A stretch of 64,000 bases of DNA, from NCBI GenBank assembly GCA_903813345.2, contig CAIIXF020000005.1:4989375-5053374 (forward strand). Direction: 5' to 3'. Positions within the stretch are counted from its first letter, which is position 1. Every line of letters starts with the position of its first letter. Below are positions 14,201-26,200 of the stretch, piece after piece. The stretch is from Owenia fusiformis. Lineage: Eukaryota > Annelida > Polychaeta > Sabellida > Oweniidae. The position numbers and the translations under genes are program-made. Below the pieces are notes generated by a model. That model had not been told where the DNA came from. It saw nothing but the letters and a program-made list of their open reading frames with translations, and searched no databases.

Positions 14201-17200
14201 TGTCTCACTCGGTTCACCTCAAATGATCAATAAAGCTTCAACAATGTTTTAGGTTATTCAGAATTCGTATCTGATGCAACTTGATTTGATCACCAACGAA
14301 TGGATAATCAGTGACATTTCTGGCAATTGATATAAATACAAAATACGCAGCAAAAAGATACATTGGTGAACATGAATGTGTTACTTTGTGTAACAATGGT
14401 GCTATTCTTTTGCTAACTTCTAAATTCTATATGTAAAACATAACTACAATTTCACAATGAACATAGATACATACCTTTTGGGGGGAAGTATGACTTGCTT
14501 TCAGCCTTGTGTGGCCAATCTACCACTAGAGCTCCAAATCTCCTGAACGCAGCAGTTATTTCCTCTGTAAACATAGACACATCAAATCATATAGAGGAGG
14601 GAGGGAGGGCCTATAGCGATCAAGATACCCAAACTGGCTTATGCAATGTCTAAACCAGTCTTATAATCATTAAAGGTAAATTGATCATTATAGAGAACAT
14701 GAGTACATCTTTTTTATTTAAGCAAGGACATACAATTCAAATTGGTACTAACAGACAAAAAGCCACGCTTCCACCCAAATCTGGAGCACTTCTTATAAGG
14801 ATGAAGTACCAACTTAGGTTACCCAGACCCAAAAAGGGAGAAAGCATAACATATAATACTTTTATGAATGTGAAAATTGAGAATGAAAACAAATATAAAA
14901 TCAATGAGATTTTTCTACTATAAAACAATGTATGGTATAGATATTGCTATTGAACATTGTTCATTTGATGCAGTATATCTAATAGGAAAATTCTCACAAA
15001 AATAAATAAAATTCAAATACATGTAAATTATGTTTGTTCAAATCACAATCTAAGATTTAAAATAGAATCTGTAATATACCAAACAAAGTATAGTGTACAT
15101 ATTGCGTTTGTCAGTCTCTTTTCTTAACAATGCAAGATTTTTTAATGTGATACAACAACATCTGTAATCAATATGTCTTCTAGAATGCCAATCAAAGTGA
15201 CATTAAAAGAAAGCAATACCTTTATGTATCATAAATCTATTAATGGAATGTCAAGATTTTTTATGTGTTTTAAAAAATGAACGCAATCAGTAAAGAAATA
15301 ATCAGGCAATGTTCCAAGGCATCAGTTTGACTGGGATCTTTGTCAAAAGGGCTGTGGGTATTTTTGTTTGCTTGACAGCTTTTCAGAAACAATGATTCAT
15401 TCTGTTTTTTAAATGACAAGGGTTATAAAAACTGCAACACAAAGCATAAAAATGATCACTTGTAAGCTAAATAAATACTGACACAATGGAATCATAACAT
15501 GAAATTGTTAATATCAACATAAAGCATATCAGAAAAATCATATAAATTATGTTTCAAAACAATTCACAAAGATAACAAACGAAAACTGATCTCAACATTT
15601 TGGTATTTCTAACATCGTAATGAATGAACACAAACTGTGTTCAATGAATGAACACAAACTGTGTTCAATGAATGAACACAAACTGTGTTCAATTAACAAA
15701 CGGTCAACTATTCTAATTTTCTAGTTAGAGATAACCAAATATAATTGAACTCAAAAAACTAAAACAAAACCTACCCTCGTCACTGTCAGGGGGGAGGCCT
15801 CCCACAAAGACCTTCTTTGAGTACAGCTCATTTGGTGAAAGGCTTTGGGAGTTGGGTGAGCCTTGGGACATGGAACTTAACTGCTGGATCAAGTTATCTG
15901 TAGGGTATAATAAAACATAATGCTAGTTTCTAGTATACTAGACATGCAATAGGTGGCATGCCACACAGCAGCAGCCATATTGGGAGCATACAGTGTGGGT
16001 ACAACCACAGTGACACCAGGGAGCATACACAATGTGGTGGTATGGTATTTGAGGGGGTGAAAACAGGCATGAAGTCAGCAATACATCTCCTAAATGCAAA
16101 CTAAACAACAGTGCAAGCTATGGTATACAACAGATTCACCAGTAGTGTCTGTTATATACCACAGTAATAACTAGACAGCCTAAAAGAAAACACCAATGGG
16201 CCACCTACCCTCATCAATATCAGGCGGCAAACCACCGACAAACACTTTCCGAGAGAATCTCTCGATATGCTCAGCACCACCTATTAGTGAGTTAGGTGAT
16301 CCGCTATTGGACGAATTAATATTCGGAACGAGTTGATCCAGCGACCCGTCGTCCAATAGCGAGTGGCTGCTTGATTCATCTCCCAAACTCGGGAAAGGGG
16401 ATTTCCCTGCAACATTAAAAATTCACATTTTAATCTCACTATGACGAAGCAACATAACATTGGTGAAATGTCACATAGATGCACTGGATTCTTAAACAAG
16501 CTTCAACATAGCTGTACAAATAAATATATCAGATTGGTCCAAAATATCAATGCCCATCAAAAAACTGTTGTAACTGCGTTAACCCCAATTAATGTAACAA
16601 AATGCCAATAGTTGATTTACATTAAGAAACAGCCTCAACTCACAACCAATAAGAATCATTTATTAAATTGATGGCATTGATATCCTGATACAACCCCTAT
16701 AATCAATGCATAAAAGTTAAGTTGTGTAGAAATATGCTGCATGTATTGCTAGCATTGTCCACAATTACATAATTACTTGGAAAATTACATTCATACATAT
16801 TAATGGCACAAGCAGATGGTATTCCTATTATAGAAAATTGGTCTTATACTAATGAGAATAGAGTTTTTCATGACATGATCTTAGCAAATAAAGAACTCAT
16901 AGCTTATATTACGCCAGGTATAGTCGTAACATATCAACATTATACTGTCGAGGAATGGAGAAATTCATCCTGTAATACAAAACCCAGTCTTATTATACAT
17001 AATACAGTACCATACACAACAGAACCAATTATGGTAGTTTAACATCCCAACATTTGCCCCATACCATTGTATACTAACAACAACAAATAGATAATGTTTC
17101 ACATATAGCATGTCATACACATCGTGACAATGGCGTAAGTGTTAAATTGACTGACATCAACCAACATCTAGGGGCAACAATGCAACACCCTGGACATAGG

Positions 17201-20200
17201 CACATGTAACAGAACAAATGGTTACTTCAGCATTATATCTACCACTCGACTCGTATCATAATATATATAGCACAGATTATGACAGTGTCTTTGATAAAAT
17301 GGAATCTGAAGAGGAAATGTTTGTATTATAGCACATGATGTAATTGATAAATTAAAACCAAAATTAGAAATATTTCTAGATACGAGTATAACACACGCTG
17401 TATTTGATTAAATGGGAACCAAAATGGTAATCAATTTTAGAAATTTTACATAACGGTTCTACGAAATCCTTTTTACTATTGGTAAATGTGAGTAGAAAAT
17501 ATGTGGTATGGCTATAGAACTATAGGTAACTGGTCCCAAAGACAAGTCGTTCCAAAGTCAACTGGTCCACTCTTCTAGGTTTTGTTTTGAATCAAGTATT
17601 GGGACTATAAACCCTCAATACACATGGACCACCTCCTTGGATCTTTTAAAATTGATTCTCTTTGGAGAAAAGTTTTGTTCATCTTGATTGGCAAAGCCTT
17701 TGCAGTCCTCTTGTTTGTGTTCTAAAGAGTTGAATTACAAAGGGGTTTTAAAGTTAGTTATTAGGAAGCTCCTCTCCAATATAAAGGATCATTAACGGAG
17801 ATGTTTGGAACGTCAATTCTAATTCCAGTTTTAATCCTATTTGAACAGAGCATCCAAGAAACTAATAAGATTATTAGGCAATAGAATTAAGCCATATTTA
17901 TTTATTCTATTATGTTATAATAAATATGGTTATCATATTATGTGAATGTCTTGCATCTTGACCTCAATTGATCCCTTATATCATTGATGCTAAATACCTT
18001 TAGTCATAAGAATTCTCAGAAGAACAAGACTTTGTTACTGAAACACAATGAATAAGAGTTTTGAAACTTTTATACATTTAAGAATTATTCTGATGATTTT
18101 TCAAAAAATGATGATCTTACTGAATTTAAACATTTATACGATTAAAATTCTAAAGATTATTACATGTACACCCTGTATATATACACCATAATTTATAAGA
18201 AGTAAATGAGAAAAAGATGAGAGAGAGGCTTTCGAAAACATAGTACATGTATACTAAATATCAAATAAATTAGACAATGAATCTACAAAATAATATAGTC
18301 ATAGTATGTATGATGTAAAAGTTCAAACAAAACTTCAAATAAGATTTGCCCTCATATACAATGAATACTTAAAAAGTTCTAAAAGTTGTAAAACAACAGT
18401 ATAAATATTCTATTGTCAATTATTAAGATTTGCTGGATGTCTAATGAATTATATGCTATTCACTTCTAAATTGTGATAATAATAAAATAGAAAGATTCAC
18501 AAACAATGAATACAAACAAGAGCCAGATGAAAATATGTAGAACATATAACATGTAAGCGAATATTAAAACTTAACTACAATAGAATAAACGTCACCAACG
18601 TGAAAGATAAAACAAAATGGCGGAAATATCTACCTCGTCTTCGGCCAATATTCCTGGCTGCAAGGCAGTAAATGCACAATTAATTGAGATGAGCATGGGG
18701 GTAGGATGATTACATTCAGGATGAGCAAAAATAAAGTTTAGAAATCATCATTATTATGAACTTTGGCTTTAATTATTATGAATGTTGGTATGTGGAGGGA
18801 GTGGGTCAAGTTTATATGAAAAACACACATACTGGTGCAGTATGAATTCTATCTAATAAGCAGTATGGAAGGAATGTGGTAACAAAGGTATACAGATATT
18901 TAGAATGTGCTTTTTAGGTTTGATTCATCTTTTCTGGGTAGCATATTAAATGTTTAGACTATAAGACTGCTAAATTGAAGATTTTGCAAATGGGATTTAT
19001 GACATATGCTAGTAATCTGCTCATCATCGATTTCAGAAATTATATAAATGTAAGTATGAGTACATTCCACTTCTAAATGTATCAATCCTGTCAGGTTCGA
19101 TAGTGCATCTTTAGTTATTTTTAAAATTTCCAATAAGTGGTTGTGTCATACTTTGTTAGTTTACATGAATTCCTTAATAGAAAGTTCACATCAGTCAATT
19201 CCATTAAGAAAATCTGGTGTAAAATATCAATATTTCGTGTTTACCAGGAAATGCATTTGTGTAAAAATCTTGAGAAATTAAGTAATGTTGACAGAACACT
19301 TAATGGCACAATCAAGCTGACATTTTTAAATAAAGACATCGATTTCAACATTTGAGATATTAATTTTTCTTTTCGCTGAAATTGCAACAAACATACGGGA
19401 AATTGAAAAACCAATGATGTTGAAATAAAAACCATGGCAAGTATATACAGGAAATGTAAGACACATTCAATATTTGAAGAAATAGCAAAAGTTAAACAAA
19501 TGTTCATACTCTATACTGAGTTCTTTATATTGATTGGCTAATTGCAAATAGGAAAACTAGGTTCATATTTCAATATTCATAAAGGAAAAGCTAAAACTGA
19601 AGTGGGAGATTTGATAGTTTACAATTATGAATTTCCATAAGCAATTACAGAAACAAATGTAACAAATCAGAAAAAATTATGCCAACATTTTTTATAATTT
19701 TTTGTTTTGAAGATCAGAAATGTTAAACAAGTAACTGGAATTTTTTGTATGCCACTCCCCTTAAACTATTCTGACTGTTTTTTTTCTGGCAAACAAAACA
19801 GTTGAATTCAAATGGAGATCAAGGTGATCTTAACTTTACAATCTGCAGGATATTAAACAAGTTCCTGTTTTACTGTTTGAACTTACATATTTCTATTTTA
19901 CTTCCTTACTTAGCTAAACACAATCTCACATTTTTCACTAAATTTTGAATTGAATCTGTGGTCATTGGTAAAAGCCGGGTTCGTTACTAATATGACTGTA
20001 TAAAAATCATCAGTAAATGTATGTTTTATCGAAAAAGGACATTTCCAAAACAGTTTGTTTTCTTACAAAGGTTGTACTATAAGCAGTTTTCAAACTTGAT
20101 TATGTGCAAAATTAAAGGCAAAACTTTGAAATAACCCCTCATTCCTCGAATTCGTGAAACGAAGCAATTCATGCATATAAATTCTCATCAGATGAACTTG

Positions 20201-23200
20201 ACAAAAAATGTAAACGGCCATTCAGAGTTCAGTATAAGTATGAATTGCTGTACGTCATGAGTGAATGACCTTCTAATAACTGATACCAGTGAAATAGTTG
20301 TGGTTGGCTAAAGTATATTTTGGGTTAGGAATGAGATGATCTTGAGACTGTCTGTTAGTACTCCTACTATAAACCACAATCGAATCCACAGCATATTCGA
20401 ACAACCTACAGGGGAGAAATTCGAGAAAGTATGACTGAATGATCTCAATTATATTTATTATTGTGAATGAACTACTCATATAATATCTAAAGATGTAACT
20501 TGAAGGTAAATTCCTTTGAACTTTACTACCTTTATTCCCCATATGTACATAGTAATAGGCAAATTGTTCGATTCTTCAATTTCATTATAACAAAAACACT
20601 GAATTGTTTGTAAGGCAATACAGGATATATTTCGTCCAAGTTGTTCAGTTCAGCCCTTGTTTTTGGTTCTGTTGTATCATCCAAAGAATCATTTCCTTTA
20701 CACACAAGGAAATCCAAAATGTTTAAAAAAATTCAATATGCTTACAATTTAAGGAAAATTGCAATGCCAACATCGATTACCGAGTGGAATAATGGTGGAA
20801 TAATCATATTTTGATATTTTAAGTGCAGTAATAGTAACCGCTACTTAGTCCTCCAATCAGGAACATTTTGATGTTTTAGGTTTAAAGGAATATTCCTGGC
20901 CTGACCATTTCTCTCCTAATATGGTAGCTATAACCATATATATACTTTCCATATTTAGCAAAACAGGGGAAAATGTTTTGATATGGTCAATATTGATCAC
21001 TTGAAAATGTAGTGCCGAATTCCAGTAGGCTGCCATCTTTTAATATTTCACTCAGAAAGTGATGTCATCGACTCTCAACTTTGCTTTAAACACTATAAGG
21101 AGCTATTAAGAATTACAAAAACCAGCTAAATATTCTTTTTCAATTTTGTCTATGATTTAATCCTTCTAAAAGTCTCTTCTTTTATTCTAAGCTGACAAGC
21201 TCTGAACATATTTTTGCGCATAAAGTAAGGATCACTCGTCTAGAAGTGATATTGTGCTATTTTCCTATACTGTTATATGCAAGGTCATGAAAGTTGAGAG
21301 TCGATGACATCACTTCCTGAGTAAAATCTTAAAAGATGGCAGCTTACTGGAAATGAGCACTACATTTTTAAATTATAAATATTGACTATATTAAAACATT
21401 TCCCCATGTTTTGCTAAATATGGAAAGTATATATATGATTATAGCTATCACATCAGGATAGAAAAGGTTTGGCCAGGAATGTTCCTTTAAGAGGGTGGCG
21501 TTGAGGGATTCAATTGCTGGAAGGAGAAAGGGGTTCTGGGTTATGTGAGACAGTCCACGCGTCCGTATCTTTTAATTTGCACTCATTGTATGGCGAGACA
21601 TCAAATAAACACAATAGGCAACATAAGAAAGAACATAGGAAAGACAGAACAGAAAACCCAATGAATGATATTACTTTTTTGTACAAATGATAATAACAAA
21701 GAGAAAACCAATAACTTTGCGAAAATAACCACAGTGTCAGGATGACAACCATAAAGTCATTTATAGTGAGTTATATGAACCCCCAATTTCTCCTGTTACA
21801 AAATAATAGTTCTTGATGTCCATAAAGAATGTAAAGAATATGAACCTTAATGTACTGAAACATAACCTGTATTAACCAATGCTTTGTTACTCTATTTTGT
21901 AAAAATATTGGATGTACGAGCATTTAGAAGAGCTTATTGAAGGAGCAGCTGCATAATCAAATTCACCAATACAAGGGTCTAAATTATACAGGATATTTCT
22001 TTCAGTTTGAATTTCAAGAATAACTGATTATGTAACTCCTTTACTTCTACACATCATTCAACATGTCTCTCAATTTAGCAGAAAAATGAATATATTCTGG
22101 TCTACCAGACATTTTCACAGCTAAGCTTCGTGAAATACATTTTTATATGTCATCCAACCGACAATTCCCAAGACTTTCTTCCCGTCAATTTCCAAGACTT
22201 TCTTTCACTCAGGAAATTGAAAACGACTTTGCTGAGGCTTGTTAGAGTAATTTTAATCCATGACCTCAACCTGAACTTCTGTTCATAATAACCTGGAAAC
22301 CACTCATTCATCAAGGAAAATATGCAATTGTGTAATATTAGACCTTACAACAATAACACCAACATTAAAACATACACCTTTGTTATTTTGAGCTCTGTTA
22401 TACGTAAGAGCAGTCACTACTGACATGCCCAACTGCTGGGCCACATTGTACCATTTCACGTGTTCAAACAATATCATAGATATCATCTTTATTCATTTTT
22501 AAATCAAATAATTTACAGAATAACCAAGCAGAGGTGCTATCAACTAGAAATTTCCACATGCTAGTGTTATATATCATGTGATGAAATCAAATACTTGCAA
22601 AACCACTATTTTGGGAGGAGAATCGCTTGAGGATATTTTCATGTGGAGATGTAAGATCATTGCAAGATCTATGACGTACACTCTACCAAGAACACCCTTC
22701 TTGATTATAACAAGCTCAATTTCCCAATTGGGTTTGGTGGACTTGAAAGAATTCTCTGAGAGCAAGTTGATCTTGTTCATGAGGTCAACAACGTTAAAAA
22801 TAAAATAGATCCAAATTAGAAATCAATATCACCATGATGTACAAACTTCAAAACATCGGGAATGACTGTTAATCATTTCTGTCTCTTTTTGCATGCTTTC
22901 ACTGCTATAACGATGGAAGTTTGTTGTTGTTTGTTCTTTACCATCAATGGAAATTTCATCATAGCGTTAACACTTTCAATTGCAAAGGTTTCAGTCCTAC
23001 TAATTTGATCATTTTTCTGATTTTTGGGGGATAAGCAAATCTAAAGAAAAGAGAGGACTATAAAATAACCATTATTCTAGAATTATGAAATAACAACAGA
23101 CTGGTTAATTGTAAAATACTATCAAAATCTATCTACATGTACATTGAAACCCACAAGATGATCTCTGCAGATAAAACTTAAAAAATAATCCTGACACAGG

Positions 23201-26200
23201 AAACTCTCTGAAAAACATGCAGATTATTTCAGAAGATCTACTGGATATGCTGCCAGTAGGTGCCAGTTGCTTTGATGCTTATCAAAAAACACGAAGGCAT
23301 TTTGAGAAATATCCATATTGTTAGATATGGCTGAGATTGAATCAATTCTGAAAAAAAATAAAATCAATGTTGATTTATTTGCATGCCCCACAAAAAGAAT
23401 GTACCCAAATCTATGTGTATCTTTAGTTCATTCCTTTAATTGTAAGTTATAGATTGAAGTCTCACTGAGGAAATCAACTTAATGGAATTCTAGACATTTC
23501 TGACATTCTCCCTAATGCCATCAGAACCTTCCATAGAAATGAAAGATTTTACATAATAGTCAGAATAATGAAATCAATTATAAGATGGGACTTCTGCAAA
23601 CACTAAGCCTGTTCGCCAAAAGTTGAGTAATAAAGTTATCCTTTGCCAAAATTTGATTGGTTAAACAGCCTTGATCTTCTACCAGGAGGATGGAATACCG
23701 ATACGATTATTTCACTAGAAGAATTTTTTGCAGCCAAGAAAAATATTGGACTTCCATTATGCATACTAAAATGCAAAACAAAATTATTGAAATTTCATTT
23801 GTATTTGAAATTACATTTGTATTTGAAATTAATAAGTAGCTCCTAAGATGTGCCAATAATGTCATATAACATGAACACGTTCAGTGGTAATGGAAAAAAT
23901 ACCATGCATCACTGCTATATACATTTTCGGTACTTTATCAAGATCCAACTACATTGTCTCTTAATATATCCACTGAAAAACTCATTAAAGTACATGGAGT
24001 TGAGAAAACATGTCTATTTAATCAAGTGTTAGGGTAACACCATCAGTGGGAATAAAAATCAGGCCAAACACATAATATTAGAGGAGCTCATCATAGGTCC
24101 ATTAAAAGTCATTAAGGTGGTGAATCCCCGAGGCATGGATAATAGACTCCAAAGACATCTTAAAGAATGAATTAATCCTTAAAGCAATGATATTAGCACA
24201 AGATTACGCACACCGAAGAAACGTGCATTATCAATTTACTTGGTCTTGACGTATATAGTTCAATATAAGCCAATCAAACTGACGACTTAAAACAGGAAGG
24301 TGCTCCCAAAAGTGTCAAACAGTACCTCAATTTGAACATCTAAATGGATTGATCGGCGATTCCATGGCGCCAAGATAATCTCACTGATTTGGCTGTTCAT
24401 AAGGGAGTCTGTTAGCTATATAGGGAAGTGAAGTGTATTGATGTGCTATTGTAGAATTTGGCAAATTACTGAACAGTGATCTAACTTATACTGAGGTCTG
24501 GCTGGCACAGAACTCCATGCAATTTCCTATTACGTCAGAAGTCACTCGTGTAAAAGCTGATCGTCTATCAGTCACCCAAATAAAGCCATGGTGTTACAAT
24601 TAATTCACACCCTTTACTAATGTTAACAGAAATTATATCTTCCATAAACTGGATGCTACATGCATGAAAAATCTCATTTTAAGGACCATGTCACAGTGTC
24701 AAGAGAGCAATTTGGAAAATTTAACTGCATATTTTAGTCAGCATGGACAAACAGTTTCAAAATTTCATCATTTCACGCCCACATATTAACAAAGAAGATG
24801 ATTTCCTACCCTGGAGATCAAAGCACTGGGCCTGTAGCACCTTTAGATCAACTCAAAGAGTCAATAAATGCTGGTTGCAGAAAAACTGAATTTTCCCATT
24901 CTTATATAGAACAGGTAAATCATGAGAGTCCATTTAGAGCTATTACAAAACAATACATCACAGCTCATAAAGACTGAAGAGTAGTGATTTGTATAAATGC
25001 CGTAAAAAAACCATTCCGCGTGCCATATTTCATTTCCAACACATTTCCATTTATTAGGAAACTATAACCAGCATGTTCTACCAGATAGATATATTCTCAT
25101 CACCATAAAACTAGCACATTGATAACCAGGTGAGCTCCATGGAATGTAAACTCAACTATTTTTATACCTATCCCTTATGAGTGCTTTAAATATATCATCA
25201 TCCGGCCAGAACTTTTTGCAATCTGACTTCATGTGATTATGATATATCGAAAGAAGATCCACCTGTGCAGTATGTTCGATGTTTTAATTTGGTTTCATTT
25301 TCAGGATGGCTCGTTGCTTTTTCAGGTATAGCATACATACCGATAAGGCATCCCAAATTGTTTTTAACATCAGGCATAACAGGGGTAAGGTGAAAAATGT
25401 GACCGTGACGCAACCTGCAGAACAGATTGTAGGTAATGGGTATACAGGGATTGCTTTCACTCTGAAATAACTGAACAAGGTGTTGAAAGGAAGTTTGGCC
25501 TCTGGTTGCTCAGTGTAATTTACCTGCAGACAAGTTAGTTTAAGCAAGTATGTATTGGTATACACAGGTACACACTGTCTTATACAGGTGAACAGTCATG
25601 GAATTGTACCATGATATATATAAAATAGAGCGTACATGTAGCCCTTATGTAAAATAGAAAATTAACTGCCATATGCAAGTGAAGAGGCTCCCAAGGCTCC
25701 ATCTGTTAAGGGCGATGCTCTTAATACAACGAGTCAAATAAACTGCACTTAGTTGTTGCTCCAGTTGTATTGTTCCTAAATCTCAAAGCAAAAATGTACA
25801 TGTAATTCTGTGAAAGGAAGACAAGAAAATAACATGTGTGAAAATATATTAGGCCCATCCATCTGAGCAACAGCAATAGGGCATCAAGACACCTTGCACC
25901 CATTTGAGCAATAGGGTATTAATACACCTGGCCCACCCATCACAGGTACTGCCTTGTTTGAAACGATATCAGGTCAACCCGAGCCACGCGTCTTGCACTT
26001 ATCAAAACAGGTATATTATGTGTAAAGCTTTTTGGCACACATACAATTGTACAGGAGAAACAGATAATCAACTAAGTGTAAAGGTATCTGAAGGAATGTC
26101 TGATGAGAAAGAAAAGCAAGGAGGAGCAAAAGGTCTCTATCTCCAACATTAATAGATCTAACAGTGGAACAAATTAATTGGCTTTACAGAGAAATTAAAA

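Larger units (their letters stand above)
10136..14474 (-). other. CPEB intron inside RRM1, carrying a Helentron-like insertion
   Basis: Phase-1 intron of about 4.3 kb (donor GTATGT, acceptor TTTGCAG). Apart from the element at 12461-13101 it holds unremarkable AT-rich sequence. A weak, decayed resemblance between about 11990-12060 and 12115-12190 might be an old local duplication. Confidence 0.8.

Noticed and set aside
16284-16499. 71-codon minus-strand frame overlapping exon A
   Set aside because: It reads exon A in the wrong frame and runs through the splice acceptor; the real frame is fixed by RFSRKVFVGGLPPDIDE.
25284-25520. Exon between CTGCAG and CTGCAG|GTTGCG on the minus strand
   Set aside because: The donor is poor and the encoded peptide matches nothing in CPEB.
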